Assembly: GCF_001661345.1 (NCBI RefSeq)
Contig: NW_017962928.1
Span: forward strand, 130,934-194,933
DNA from: Ascoidea rubescens DSM 1968
Lineage: Eukaryota > Ascomycota > Saccharomycetes > Ascoideales > Ascoideaceae
Length of the DNA stretch: 64,000 nucleotides
Direction of reading: 5' to 3'
Below, one piece after another: positions 42,350 to 52,148 of this stretch (the stretch's first letter is position 1; each line of letters opens with the position of its first letter). The notes beneath the pieces are model-generated. The model had not been told where the DNA came from. It ran no database searches and saw only the letters and a list, made by a program, of their open reading frames with translations. The translations under genes were made by a program, and so were the position numbers.

Positions 42350-42453
42350 TGACTCAGGGACCAGTCAGCTGACTGAATCTTAAATCCCGTTCCGCCACTC
42401 TCCAATCAGACACGCTCCCGTAGTGCTGGCTCTCAACTCCAACTCAACCTCGG
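42350..42453. promoter_or_regulatory. SPS19 promoter motif cluster
   Basis: Within about 100 bp stand TGACTCA (42350-42356, Gcn4-type), the perfect 14-bp palindrome CAGTCAGCTGACTG (42362-42375), CCAATCA (42402-42408, CCAAT box) and CCTCGG (42448-42453). CCTCGG is the known site of the fatty-acid-responsive zinc-cluster regulators FarA/FarB/Ctf1 of filamentous fungi and Candida, which fits a peroxisomal beta-oxidation gene 222 bp downstream. Each word is short; the combination is more telling than any one. Confidence 0.5.
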
Positions 42454-42674
42454 CCCAAACCACGCCGTTTTCTTCTCCACAGTTTGCTGTTTATTTCGGC
42501 ATATGACATAAAAGCAAGATGAAGAAGAAACGAAGAAATGAGAAAGAAGAAGTGAGAAAGAAGAAGAAACGAAGAAGAAGACGCTTTTTCTAGCAATTAG
42601 CAATCACCAGACAGTTTCATTGATTGACCATCCAGTACAATTACTCACCACTCACCACTCATCATCTCCTGGCT

Positions 42675-43547
42675 ATGTCCTCTCACTCAGACCCTGACTT
42701 CGACATCCACTGCTGGAACCCCCAGCTCTTCAAGGGCAAGGTGGTCTTGGTGACTGGAGGTGCTGGAACAATCTGCAAGGCCCAGACTAAGGCCATGGTG
42801 TTGTTGGGCTGTGATGCTGCCATTGTGGGCAGAAACGCTGCAAAGACTGAGGCTGCTGCTGCTGAAATCGCCAGGACTCGTTCTGGCTCCAGAGTTGTTG
42901 CGTGTGGCTCCACAGACGTCAGAGACATCCACTCGTTGAAGAGGGCTGTCGACAGAGCTGTGCTGCGTTTGGGGCGTATCGACTACGTGGTGTGTGGTGC
43001 TGCTGGTAATTTTCTTGCTGACTTCAACCACCTCTCGGCCAACGCCTTCAAGTCTGTGGTGGACATCGACTTGTTGGGCTCGTTCAACACAGTCAAGTGC
43101 TGCTTNGACCAGCTTCGACAACACAGGGGCGTGGTGTTGTTTGTGTCTGCGACATTTCACTACTATGGAGTGCCCTTCCAGGCCCATGTTGGAGCAGCCA
43201 AAGCTGGTGTTGATGCGTTGTCGAATGCTCTTGCTGTGGAGCTTGGGCCCTTGGGCATCAGAACCAACTGCATTGCGCCTGGACCCATCAGCAGCACCGA
43301 GGGCATGAGAAGGTTGTTGATGGTCGACAGGGAGGCTGCTTCCAGAGCCATTCCTCTCCAGCGCTTGGGCACACTCAACGATGTGGTGCAGTCGACCATT
43401 TTTTTGTTCAGTGATGCTGCCAGCTTTGTGACAGGAACAGTGCATGTTGTGGATGGTGGCAGCTGGCACAGAGGCTTTCCCACAGGCCCTGGTGTGTATC
43501 CCCAGACACTCAAGAAGGCTCTATTGGAGAAGAGCTCGAAGCTATAG
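42675..43547 (+). CDS. SPS19: Peroxisomal 2,4-dienoyl-CoA reductase
   Basis: This NADPH-dependent short-chain dehydrogenase reduces 2,4-dienoyl-CoA so that unsaturated fatty acids can enter peroxisomal beta-oxidation. The 290 residues (292 in S. cerevisiae) begin MSSHSDPDFD; a TTG-initiated extension was rejected. The nucleotide-binding motif VTGGAGTIC, the dienoyl-reductase block CGAAGNFLADFNHLSANAFKS, SATFHYYGVPFQAHVGAAKAG and CIAPGPISSTEG are all present. The protein ends SKL, a canonical type-1 peroxisomal targeting signal. One undetermined base (43106) leaves one residue unknown. The gene is far more GC-rich than its neighbours, yet uses CTG only once among about 27 leucine-box codons. 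Confidence 0.96.
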   Translation: MSSHSDPDFDIHCWNPQLFKGKVVLVTGGAGTICKAQTKAMVLLGCDAAIVGRNAAKTEAAAAEIARTRSGSRVVACGSTDVRDIHSLKRAVDRAVLRLGRIDYVVCGAAGNFLADFNHLSANAFKSVVDIDLLGSFNTVKCCXDQLRQHRGVVLFVSATFHYYGVPFQAHVGAAKAGVDALSNALAVELGPLGIRTNCIAPGPISSTEGMRRLLMVDREAASRAIPLQRLGTLNDVVQSTIFLFSDAASFVTGTVHVVDGGSWHRGFPTGPGVYPQTLKKALLEKSSKL

Positions 43548-44161
43548 TGTGTTGCATTGTGTTGTGTCTGCCAACTGAGTATTTACATTTATTTGTGTTG
43601 CAATCTTGTTGATTATGTCAACGGTATTTATAAAGTAACATATAATAATACACCAAAAGAATCATCTTACTATCTGGTAATAACTCATAAGTTTTTTCAT
43701 TTAATTAGATATAATTTTTAATTTGTAATGCTCTTATGTGGTATTATCTCCCCTTCTACTTTTGGTAATCATTTTTTTTTTTTAATTTTGAACTTTATAA
43801 TTTATGAGTTCATGTAAAGCTCTTAATTTTGTTTTTCTTAAAGACAGAACATAATTGAAAAGTAGTCATTTCAAAAGAATTTGATTTTATAGATTGTAGT
43901 GAGTATAATTAACCAAAAATTGTGGATGGAAAGTGATTGAAACATGTCAAATATGGTGCATTGAAATTGTGGATTTGTAAGTGGAGACCATTCATATGGG
44001 ATGATGCTTGTTTAGGCACCCTTTTCGCCTGCTTTGGTTTAGTATTATTTACTATGATCAAGACTATAGATAACGAACAAGATATTGATATTGCTACTAA
44101 TACAAAAGTATTTATCGAAAGGCCTTGTTTTCGGTCTATTTAAGTGTGCTGTGTTTATATA
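43548..44161. other. Intergenic SPS19-VPS24, possible small membrane-protein exon
   Basis: This 614-bp gap is mostly AT-rich. A plus-strand frame ending at 44143 contains WRPFIWDDACLGTLFACFG followed by more hydrophobic residues, the look of a small single-pass membrane protein, but no ATG opens it in frame at a useful place. It could be a second exon, a relic or chance. I do not call a gene here. Confidence 0.35.
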
Positions 44162-44981
44162 ATGGATTATCTTAAGAAGGCAATTTGGGGACCAGACCCC
44201 AAGGAGCAAGTACGTTATGTGTTATTGTTTTTTTTATAATAATCCAAAGTTGGATCATAGACTAATTTTGAATGGCAATTAATTATTATTTTGTTTTCAT
44301 TTTCATTAGATGAGAAAATGTAATAGTTTGTTACGTAAAAATAAAAGACAGTTAGATAGAAGCATAAACAATTTATCTCCATTACAAAAGAAGACTGAAT
44401 CATTAATTAGACAGTCAGCTAAGAAGAATGATTTAAAAAGTGCTAGAATTTATGCGAAGGAACTAATCAATATTAAAAATCAAAAAAACAGATTGTACAA
44501 AAGCAAGGCACAATTGGATAGTATTACGATGAAGATCAATGAGAATTTTTCAATATTGAAATTGCAAGGGAAAATAGGAGAATCTGCTATTATAATGAGA
44601 GAGGTTAATTCGTTGGTTAGGCTACCTGAGTTGACTGCAACAATGAGGGAGTTGGAAAAAGAGTTGGTGAAAAGTGGTGTAATAAACGAGATGATAGAAG
44701 ATAGAGTTGATTCGTTCGAAGTTGATTTTGAAGAAGAAGAAATCGATGAGCAAATCGATCAAATTATAAGTGAATTGACATCCGGTCAATTAGATAAGGT
44801 TAACAATACACCAACACATGCATTAGAGGAGGTCAATAATGAAATAATAAACCAGGTTGAACAACAACAGCCCTTACAAAAAGTTAAGAGCCCAGAACTT
44901 GTAGCTGAGGGAGGTGTTGGTGATGACAGTGACGAGATTTTGAAACAAATGAGAGAGAGATTAAAGGCGCTACAGGATTGA
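44162..44981 (+). CDS. VPS24: ESCRT-III subunit Vps24 (CHMP3), one intron
   Basis: Vps24 assembles with Snf7, Vps20 and Vps2 on endosomes to form and sever multivesicular-body vesicles. Exon 1 is 44162-44209 (MDYLKKAIWGPDPKEQ) and exon 2 is 44310-44981, giving 239 residues. The 100-nt intron has donor GTACGT, a GACTAAT branch word at 44260-44266 and acceptor TTCATTAG. The protein closely follows yeast Vps24: LLRKNKRQLDRSI, SAKKNDLKSARIYAKEL, MREVNSLVRLPELTATM and a C-terminal MIM1 helix EILKQMRERLKALQD that binds Vps4. The acidic loop before it is typical of the autoinhibited form. Confidence 0.96.
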
Positions 44982-45405
44982 TGAGAATGGTGGGAATGAT
45001 TGGAGCGACAAGAGAAGTTTTTCAGCGAGATATATAAAGATACAGAGCTATATATGGTCTCAAAGATATACAATTAAACAGACAGCATATTGAGTAGGAT
45101 TGGCTGGATCGTAGTGTTTTTGTACGGGTCGTAATGGAGCAAATTAGGTTGGAGAATCAAAAGCATGGAATGCCTGCCACGAGGAAATGCAAACACTGGC
45201 GATCTGCACTAGTGCAGAAGAAAGAACTGGTAAGCCCATCAAAGCCAGATGCAATCACCAGAAAAATAAGAGCAGCACACCTGGGGATATAGCTGTCCAA
45301 AGCTATCAAGAGATACTGCAAGATACTACTAGATACTAAAGATTGAACCAAGCCAACTAAACGAACTGAGAAAACTGAAGCAACTGAACAAGGTGGCATA
45401 ATAAA
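44982..45405. other. Intergenic VPS24-DCR2
   Basis: This 424-bp gap separates two plus-strand genes. An 80-codon minus-strand frame overlaps it but has no motif and ends against the DCR2 leader. I see no RNA gene or repeat. It presumably holds the VPS24 terminator and DCR2 promoter. Confidence 0.45.
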
Positions 45406-47484
45406 ATGATTGGGTTGTCAAAGAGATGGCTCAGGCAGCTATCATATTTAACGATATTTTTATTTTTTTTCATATTAATGCTTTCGTTAGTTGATGTGTT
45501 TTATTTTAAGCTTTTGCCATATTCAATTCATCAATTATTACCGATTCAACAGCCTGAGAATGTTATACTAGATATAAGTTTTGAGAAATGTTTCAAGTAT
45601 TCGAACCCCGATGTTAATTGCAAGAAGTTTGAGAAGTTGAATAATGATGAAAAGGAGGTGAAGAATAAGAAGAAGAAGATTGTTGAATGGGAAAAAGTTG
45701 ATAAGGATTTGTATTTAAAGGATTCATGGACCAATAAGTTGTATTTGTTTAGTAAAAAAATCGAAACAAGAGAGTTTTTTAATAATATCGAGTTGTATTA
45801 TAAAGCAGTTGAGAGTAAGAATGTTATTATTGATTTAAGTGTATTGAATTTATTGGAGGATTTGAAGATTAGTGGAAATTCCAAATTGAAATTTCCTAGA
45901 AGGATTATTGATGATTATAATGAGAATTTGAATTTATATTTTAATAAGAAGTTAGTTAAGAAAGATAATGAGAAAGAGAAAGAGAAAGAGAAAGAGAATG
46001 AGAATGAGAATGAGAATGAGAATGAGAATGAGAATGAGAATGAGAAAGAGAATGAGAACGAAAAAGAAAAAGAAATAGATAATGAAAAAGAGAATAAAAA
46101 AGGAGATGATGATGACTTATTATTTGATCCAATTAAAAATCTTAAAGATGAAAAATCCAAGAACAATGAAAAAAACAATGAACCAAGTAATAAAAATGAA
46201 GTTAAAGAACTTGTTATACCTAATATGCAAGAGGTTAAAGAATTAGGATGGGTCAAAAAAGAATTTGGAGTCTGGATCAAACTCGGAGAATACGATGAAA
46301 AAACATGCATAACTGATATTGATGTATTGTTTGGTAATGATGTAATTGAGCCTCGACCCCAGTGGGAATTGATTAAAACACCATTATTGACAGGAAACTC
46401 CAAATATGAAAGTTATATTACATTTAAACGTGGGAATAGAAATGAGATTGAAACGCCGGTTTTAAAAGTAAAATCAGATGGAAAGTTCAAGATATTACAG
46501 GTAGCAGATTTGCATTTTTCTACAAATGTTGGAAAATGTCGAGATCCATATCCAGAAGATTCAGGCAAGAACTGCAAAGCAGACCCTAGAACAAGAAGAT
46601 TTATCAATAAAATATTAGATATTGAAAAGCCCGATTTTGTTGTTATGACGGGAGATCAAGTATTTGGGGATGCATCGCCAGATGCGCAAAGCTCATTGTT
46701 TAAAGCTGTTGATTTGTTTATAAAGAGAAAGATTCCATATGCCATAACATTGGGGAACCACGATGATGAAGGAAACTTGAATCGATATGAGATGATGAAG
46801 CTAGCGTCGTCGTTGCCCTATTCGTTATCGAAAATCGGACGAGAAGACATTGCTGGATACGGGAATTACTACCTATTGGCAGAGGCCCCCAACAGCAAAC
46901 ACCCTGCGATATCGATGTGGTTTTTGGATACGCACAAGTACTCGCCCAAGCCCAAGGTGAATCCTGGGTATGACTGGATCAAGGAGAACCAGATCAACTG
47001 GCTCATCAACGAGAACAGCAAGCTCAAGGAAGCGAAACAGCTGTACTCGCACATCCACTTGTCGATGAGCTTCTTCCACATCCCCTTGCCGGAATACCGT
47101 AAGGTGCACGAGGGGCTCATGATCGGACGCTGGAAGGAGGGGGTCACCGCACCGCGATACAACACCGGTGCCCGCCGCGTGTTGGGCAAGATGGGCGTGA
47201 GCGTCGTCTCCGTGGGTCACGACCACTGCAACGACTACTGCTTGATGGACAGCACCCGCGTGACCACCGCGGACCAGGACACGGAAAACGCGCTCTGGCT
47301 CTGCTACGGAGGAGCCGCGGGCGAGGGCGGCTACGGTGGCTACGGCGGCACGCCCCGACGGGTGCGGATGTTCGAGCTCAACACCAACTCCAACAACATC
47401 TACACGTGGAAACGCGTTGAGGGCGAGGAGGAGGACGTCTTGGATAAGCAGTTGCTCGTCAGCGGCGGTGTTGCGTCCGAGTAG
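45406..47484 (+). CDS. DCR2: Dcr2-type calcineurin-like phosphoesterase
   Basis: This is a metal-dependent phosphatase; S. cerevisiae Dcr2 promotes cell-cycle start through Sic1 and dephosphorylates Ire1. The 692 residues begin with one membrane anchor (about 12-32). A Lys/Glu/Asn region includes an EN/EK hexanucleotide run (about residues 188-230), an obvious slippage tract. The metallophosphatase site is complete: ADLHFS near 366, GDQVFGD near 415, GNHDDE near 449 and SVGHDHCND near 602-609. FFHIPLPEYRKV is the family loop. Yeast Dcr2 is 578 residues. Base composition changes abruptly near 46850: the last 210 codons are GC-rich while the first two thirds are AT-rich, although the protein alignment is continuous. 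Confidence 0.9.
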   Translation: MIGLSKRWLRQLSYLTIFLFFFILMLSLVDVFYFKLLPYSIHQLLPIQQPENVILDISFEKCFKYSNPDVNCKKFEKLNNDEKEVKNKKKKIVEWEKVDKDLYLKDSWTNKLYLFSKKIETREFFNNIELYYKAVESKNVIIDLSVLNLLEDLKISGNSKLKFPRRIIDDYNENLNLYFNKKLVKKDNEKEKEKEKENENENENENENENENEKENENEKEKEIDNEKENKKGDDDDLLFDPIKNLKDEKSKNNEKNNEPSNKNEVKELVIPNMQEVKELGWVKKEFGVWIKLGEYDEKTCITDIDVLFGNDVIEPRPQWELIKTPLLTGNSKYESYITFKRGNRNEIETPVLKVKSDGKFKILQVADLHFSTNVGKCRDPYPEDSGKNCKADPRTRRFINKILDIEKPDFVVMTGDQVFGDASPDAQSSLFKAVDLFIKRKIPYAITLGNHDDEGNLNRYEMMKLASSLPYSLSKIGREDIAGYGNYYLLAEAPNSKHPAISMWFLDTHKYSPKPKVNPGYDWIKENQINWLINENSKLKEAKQLYSHIHLSMSFFHIPLPEYRKVHEGLMIGRWKEGVTAPRYNTGARRVLGKMGVSVVSVGHDHCNDYCLMDSTRVTTADQDTENALWLCYGGAAGEGGYGGYGGTPRRVRMFELNTNSNNIYTWKRVEGEEEDVLDKQLLVSGGVASE

Positions 47485-47953
47485 CCGCCGAAACAGAAAC
47501 CGCAGCGCCAGCAATAGGGGCGGCTCAGCCCGGCTGTGCCCCTATGCAGTCCGCACCGCTCACAGACACGGATCACACACCGATAACGCTCGAACCCACG
47601 CAGCTTTTCCGCTTCCCAGCCTGAGCTGATTTGGTGTTGCTTCCCACTGATCTTTCTTCTGTTCTGTTTCTGCTTCTCCTGCTGTCTCGCTTTATTCTGG
47701 TCTGGTACATGAAAGAACTCTGCCTCCCAGTTTTCCTCCTTTTCCTCTGCACAACCATTACTTTCCTGGATTTTTGTCAATCTTCCACCTGAATCTTGCT
47801 CAATTTCCAATCGCCCTGTCTCTCCTATACCTGCTACGACTCTTCTTTTTGGTTTTTACCACTTCACTTCTCTGTTGCCAATTGGCGCCTATTATTAATT
47901 GATATCAATTTCTTTGCTTCTTCCTTCCTTCTTTCTTCTCTCCACGTTTCCAA
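47485..47953. promoter_or_regulatory. MYO5 promoter, GC-rich then pyrimidine-rich
   Basis: The GC-rich character of the DCR2 3' end continues to about 47650 and then grades into a CT-rich tract up to the MYO5 start codon. CT-rich leaders are common in expressed yeast genes. Short frames on both strands in the GC-rich part show no motif. Confidence 0.45.
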
Positions 47954-50900
47954 ATGGGTTTAAACAGAAGAAATAAAAAGAAAACCCAGGGTCTTTTCTC
48001 TTCAAATAACCAAAAATCAAAACCAATCAAAAAAGCAACCTATTTTGATTCAAAAAAAAAAGAAGTTGGCGTTTCAGACCTAACTCTCTTGAGCACCATC
48101 ACTGATGAGGCAATCAACGAAAATTTGAACAAAAGATTTCTTAATAACTTCATCTACACTTTTATCGGTGATGTTCTTATCAGTATAAATCCCTTTAAGG
48201 ATTTGGGCATATACACAAACGAAACAATTGATTCCTACAGAAACAAAAATCGTCTTGAAGCTCCTCCCCATATTTTTTCAATAGCTGAATCAATGGTCTA
48301 CAACATGAAGTTTTATAACCAAAACCAAGCTTGCATCATCTCTGGTGAATCTGGTGCTGGCAAAACCGAAGCTGCCAAACAAATCATGCAATATATTGCT
48401 GCTGTCTCTGGCTCTCCCTCAAACCAAAATCTAAACCCAAATAACCCCAACAATTCCATTCAAAAGATCAAAGAAATGGTCTTAGCTACAAACCCTCTTC
48501 TAGAATCCTTTGGCTGTGCCAAAACTTTAAGGAACGACAACTCCTCAAGACATGGCAAATACCTTGAAATTAATTTCAACACTGCTTTTCAACCAATATC
48601 CGCTTCAATCACAAATTATCTTCTAGAAAAACAAAGAGTAGTTCAACAAATCAACAATGAAAGAAACTTCCATATTTTCTACCAATTCACCAAAAGTTGC
48701 TCCGAGGAATATAGAAAACTATTCGGTGTTCAACAACCTGATCAATACTACTACACAAAAACCTTAATCTCCGTAGATTCCGTCGATGATCAAAATGATT
48801 ACAACCAAACTCTATTAGCAATGCAAACCATAGGTCTAAATAAACAAGAACAGGACCAGATTTTCAGATCTTTAGCTGCCATCCTCTGGATAGGTAACAT
48901 CACCTTTATCGAAAACAACGACGGTAACGCTGCTGTAGCCGACTCCTCCGTAACTCAGTTTGTTGCTTACCTTTTAAACGTCGACGATCAAGTTCTAACA
49001 AAAGCTGTCACTGAGAGAATCATGGAAACAAACCACGGCATGAGAAGAGGCTCAATCTACCATGTTCCTCTAAACATCGTTCAAGCCACCGCTGTTCGAG
49101 ACGCTCTAGCCAAGGGCATTTACAACAACTTATTCGAATGGATCGTTCAAAGAGTTAACAAATCCTTGCACACTTTAAACCAACCAACCCACAGATCAAT
49201 TGGTATTCTAGATATCTATGGCTTTGAAATCTTCCAAAACAATTCCTTTGAGCAATTGTGTATCAACTATGTCAACGAAAAACTACAACAAATTTTTATC
49301 CAATTGACCTTAAAAGCTGAGCAAGAAGAATATGTCAACGAAAAGATCAAATGGACTCCAATCGACTACTTCAATAATCAAATTGTTTGCGATCTAATTG
49401 AAAGCAAAAGACCCCCCGGTGTCTTTGCTGCTTTAAACGATGCCTGTGCCACTGCTCACGCCGATTCAAATGCTGCTGATCAATCCTTTGCTCAACGTTT
49501 AAATATGGTTGCTCAAAACAAACATTTCGAACTAAGATCTGGCAAATTTATCGTCAAACATTACGCTGGTGATGTTACCTATAGCATCAACCAAATGACT
49601 GATAAAAACAAGGATCAAATGTTAAAGGATCTACTCAACTTGCTACAAAGCTCTACTGATCCATTTTGGAATGTTTTATTTCCCCAATCCCAAAACACTG
49701 ATTCAAAAAGAAGACCTCCAACTGCTGGCGATAAAATTAAAGTCAGCGCTAATCTATTAGCTGAAACTCTATCAAAGGCTACTCCATCCTATATTCGTAC
49801 AATCAAACCAAATCAAAATAGAGCCCCTCTAGAATATACTGAAAAACAAGTCTTACATCAAATCAAATATCTCGGACTAAAAGAAAACGTTCGTATCAGA
49901 AGAGCAGGTTTTGCTTATCGTACCACTTTTGAAAATTTCGCTGAACAATTTTATCTACTATCTTCAAAATGCTCTTATGCCGGTGAATATATTTGGAATG
50001 GAGATTCTCGTTCTGCTTGTATTCAGATTTTAAATGATTCTGCTGTAACCTCCGATGATTTCCAAATGGGTGTCACAAAAATATTTATTAAAAAACCTGA
50101 AACTCTATTTGCTTTAGAACATCTAAAAGATTCTTATTGGGAAAATATGGCTAAGAGAATACAAAGAGCCATTAGGAGATATCTAAAACAGAAAATTGAC
50201 GCCTGTATAGTTCTTCAAAGAAAATGGAGAGAAGTTAGAAAAGGTGGAAATCAATATGAACAATTAAGAAACTACGGTAATTCATTATTGCAATCTAGAA
50301 AATCCAGAAGAAGAATGTCCTTGTTAGGCTCAAGAGAATTTTTAGGAGATTATTTAGGTTTCAATGACTATACTGGTGGAATAGGAAAATTTATTAAAAA
50401 CCAAATTGGAATATCTGATAAAGTCATTTTCTCAATGAAAGGTGAAATCTTGCATAGAAAATTCGGTCGATCTGCCCAAAGACTACCCAGATATATTGTC
50501 ATTACTGAATCTGCATTTTATTTAATCGTTGCTTCAATGATAGATAATAACCTCACACACACCATTGAAACTTCAATTCGTATTTCTGACATTGCAAGGG
50601 TATCATTAACAAACTTACAAGATGACTGGATCGCTCTAATATTAAACTCTTCACCTATTCCTGATCCTATAGTAAATTGTGTTTTCAAAACTGAACTAAT
50701 AACTCATTTAAAAAAACTCAACCCTTCCTTAGAAATTAAAATTGATACTGCTATTGAATATCATAAAAAACCTAAAAAAATGAACAAAATTTTGGGTGTC
50801 ATTGATTCCCAAGCTCCTGAATACGGCGATATTTATAAATCTTCAAAGATTATGGTTCAAGAAGGTATTAGTGGAAAAACACCACAGAAAGAAAAACCCA

Positions 50901-51952
50901 AAAAGAAACCTTCGGAACTAATAGTTAAATACAAAATGGAAATAGAGCAAAATAAAAGTCAAAGATACAATCAGCCACAAATATCTAAACCTGACAATAA
51001 TGGATACAGTAATGCTAACAATAACTACAATAATCAAAATTCTACATTTAATAAAACTCAAAATGACTATTCTAATACTAACTATGATAATGATAATAAC
51101 TATAATAATAATAATAACTATAATAATAACAATAACTATAATAACTACAATAATAACAATAATAATAATTTCCCGAATATTCAGAATGGAAATTTTATTC
51201 AACCACACAAAACAAGAAAAGTGCCACCTGCCCCACCAGCTGGTAATGGATTTTTAAACCAAAAAAAAAATAATATTCCTGCAGCCCCACAGGTGGATAT
51301 TAGACCTATTCAGAATAATCAAAATTCACGGGCACCACCTATAAATAATGGTTTAAATAACTTGAATTCAATGGGAATACCACTGCCCCCAGTGAAAAGA
51401 AAACAAGTTCCACCTCGACCAATGAGGCCAGCTAAACCTGCACAAAGACCAATACCTAAAACAAAAAAAGCTGCGCCAAAACCTCCTACGAGAAAAAACG
51501 TATCATCTGCAGTGCCACCACCTCCTCCTCTACCAGCAGTTTTAGAGCCTAAATATCCTACATATAAAGCTGCATATGAATTCAAAGGTAGTTCTGCCTC
51601 TGAAATGCCTTTACAGGTTGGAGATGTTATATATTTTACTAAAACTGAACAAAATGGTTGGTGGCTCGTCAAATCTTTAGATGAAACAAAAGAGGGTTGG
51701 GTTCCTGCAGCTTACTTGGTTCAATGTGATCCACCGTCAAGTCTTCAATTTTCAAGCGCTTCAACTGTTAATTCAATTCCCCAGGCTCCATCTCTGCAGC
51801 AACAGACCAATGATACGCCGGTTACTTCATACAATTCTAGTTCTAACACTCAATCAACCAATTCAAATCCTCTAGCAAATAGTTTAGAAGAGGCTTTAAA
51901 AAAGAGAAGAAATAGTTCGAGCAGCGAAGAAAAGGATGATGATGATTGGTAA
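47954..51952 (+). CDS. MYO5: Class-I myosin (Myo3/Myo5)
   Basis: This actin motor drives endocytic internalisation and activates Arp2/3 at cortical patches. The 1332-residue protein has the full yeast class-I layout. The motor head has P-loop GESGAGKTE near residue 132, [10 protein letters not shown], the actin-binding region, and a TEDS-site Ser near 366 in RRGSIYHVP, regulated by PAK kinases in yeast. Two IQ-like motifs lie near 733-765, then the TH1 lipid-binding domain (about 780-970), an Asn-rich and Pro-rich TH2 region, an SH3 domain near 1204-1262 ([20 protein letters not shown]), and the acidic Arp2/3-binding tip ending DDDDW. It is slightly longer than S. cerevisiae Myo5 (1219) because of an Asn run near 1040-1070. 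Only one class-I myosin is in the window, so Myo3 versus Myo5 is not resolved. Confidence 0.95.
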   Translation: MGLNRRNKKKTQGLFSSNNQKSKPIKKATYFDSKKKEVGVSDLTLLSTITDEAINENLNKRFLNNFIYTFIGDVLISINPFKDLGIYTNETIDSYRNKNRLEAPPHIFSIAESMVYNMKFYNQNQACIISGESGAGKTEAAKQIMQYIAAVSGSPSNQNLNPNNPNNSIQKIKEMVLATNPLLESFGCAKTLRNDNSSRHGKYLEINFNTAFQPISASITNYLLEKQRVVQQINNERNFHIFYQFTKSCSEEYRKLFGVQQPDQYYYTKTLISVDSVDDQNDYNQTLLAMQTIGLNKQEQDQIFRSLAAILWIGNITFIENNDGNAAVADSSVTQFVAYLLNVDDQVLTKAVTERIMETNHGMRRGSIYHVPLNIVQATAVRDALAKGIYNNLFEWIVQRVNKSLHTLNQPTHRSIGILDIYGFEIFQNNSFEQLCINYVNEKLQQIFIQLTLKAEQEEYVNEKIKWTPIDYFNNQIVCDLIESKRPPGVFAALNDACATAHADSNAADQSFAQRLNMVAQNKHFELRSGKFIVKHYAGDVTYSINQMTDKNKDQMLKDLLNLLQSSTDPFWNVLFPQSQNTDSKRRPPTAGDKIKVSANLLAETLSKATPSYIRTIKPNQNRAPLEYTEKQVLHQIKYLGLKENVRIRRAGFAYRTTFENFAEQFYLLSSKCSYAGEYIWNGDSRSACIQILNDSAVTSDDFQMGVTKIFIKKPETLFALEHLKDSYWENMAKRIQRAIRRYLKQKIDACIVLQRKWREVRKGGNQYEQLRNYGNSLLQSRKSRRRMSLLGSREFLGDYLGFNDYTGGIGKFIKNQIGISDKVIFSMKGEILHRKFGRSAQRLPRYIVITESAFYLIVASMIDNNLTHTIETSIRISDIARVSLTNLQDDWIALILNSSPIPDPIVNCVFKTELITHLKKLNPSLEIKIDTAIEYHKKPKKMNKILGVIDSQAPEYGDIYKSSKIMVQEGISGKTPQKEKPKKKPSELIVKYKMEIEQNKSQRYNQPQISKPDNNGYSNANNNYNNQNSTFNKTQNDYSNTNYDNDNNYNNNNNYNNNNNYNNYNNNNNNNFPNIQNGNFIQPHKTRKVPPAPPAGNGFLNQKKNNIPAAPQVDIRPIQNNQNSRAPPINNGLNNLNSMGIPLPPVKRKQVPPRPMRPAKPAQRPIPKTKKAAPKPPTRKNVSSAVPPPPPLPAVLEPKYPTYKAAYEFKGSSASEMPLQVGDVIYFTKTEQNGWWLVKSLDETKEGWVPAAYLVQCDPPSSLQFSSASTVNSIPQAPSLQQQTNDTPVTSYNSSSNTQSTNSNPLANSLEEALKKRRNSSSSEEKDDDDW

Positions 51953-52148
51953 AATGGCTTTATACTTTGGTTTTACATAGTGGTTTTCATTTCTAAACTA
52001 TAAATTAATTTTAATTTTTCAGTTTTGAAAATTTTATAAATTTTGATACAAAAATTTTATTTAACTTTAATAAAAATTGCAGTTTTTCCCAAGACATTCA
52101 ACTATATTTTTACTAGTAAAAAAATAAATTCTTAAAAAAAGCAAAGAA

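Noticed and set aside
42675-43547. Horizontal transfer of SPS19 because of its high GC
   Set aside because: The protein is a close match to yeast Sps19, ends in SKL, and other genes in the window also show local GC peaks.
45157-45399. 80-codon minus-strand frame between VPS24 and DCR2
   Set aside because: No motif, no conserved neighbour logic, and it lies in the DCR2 promoter.
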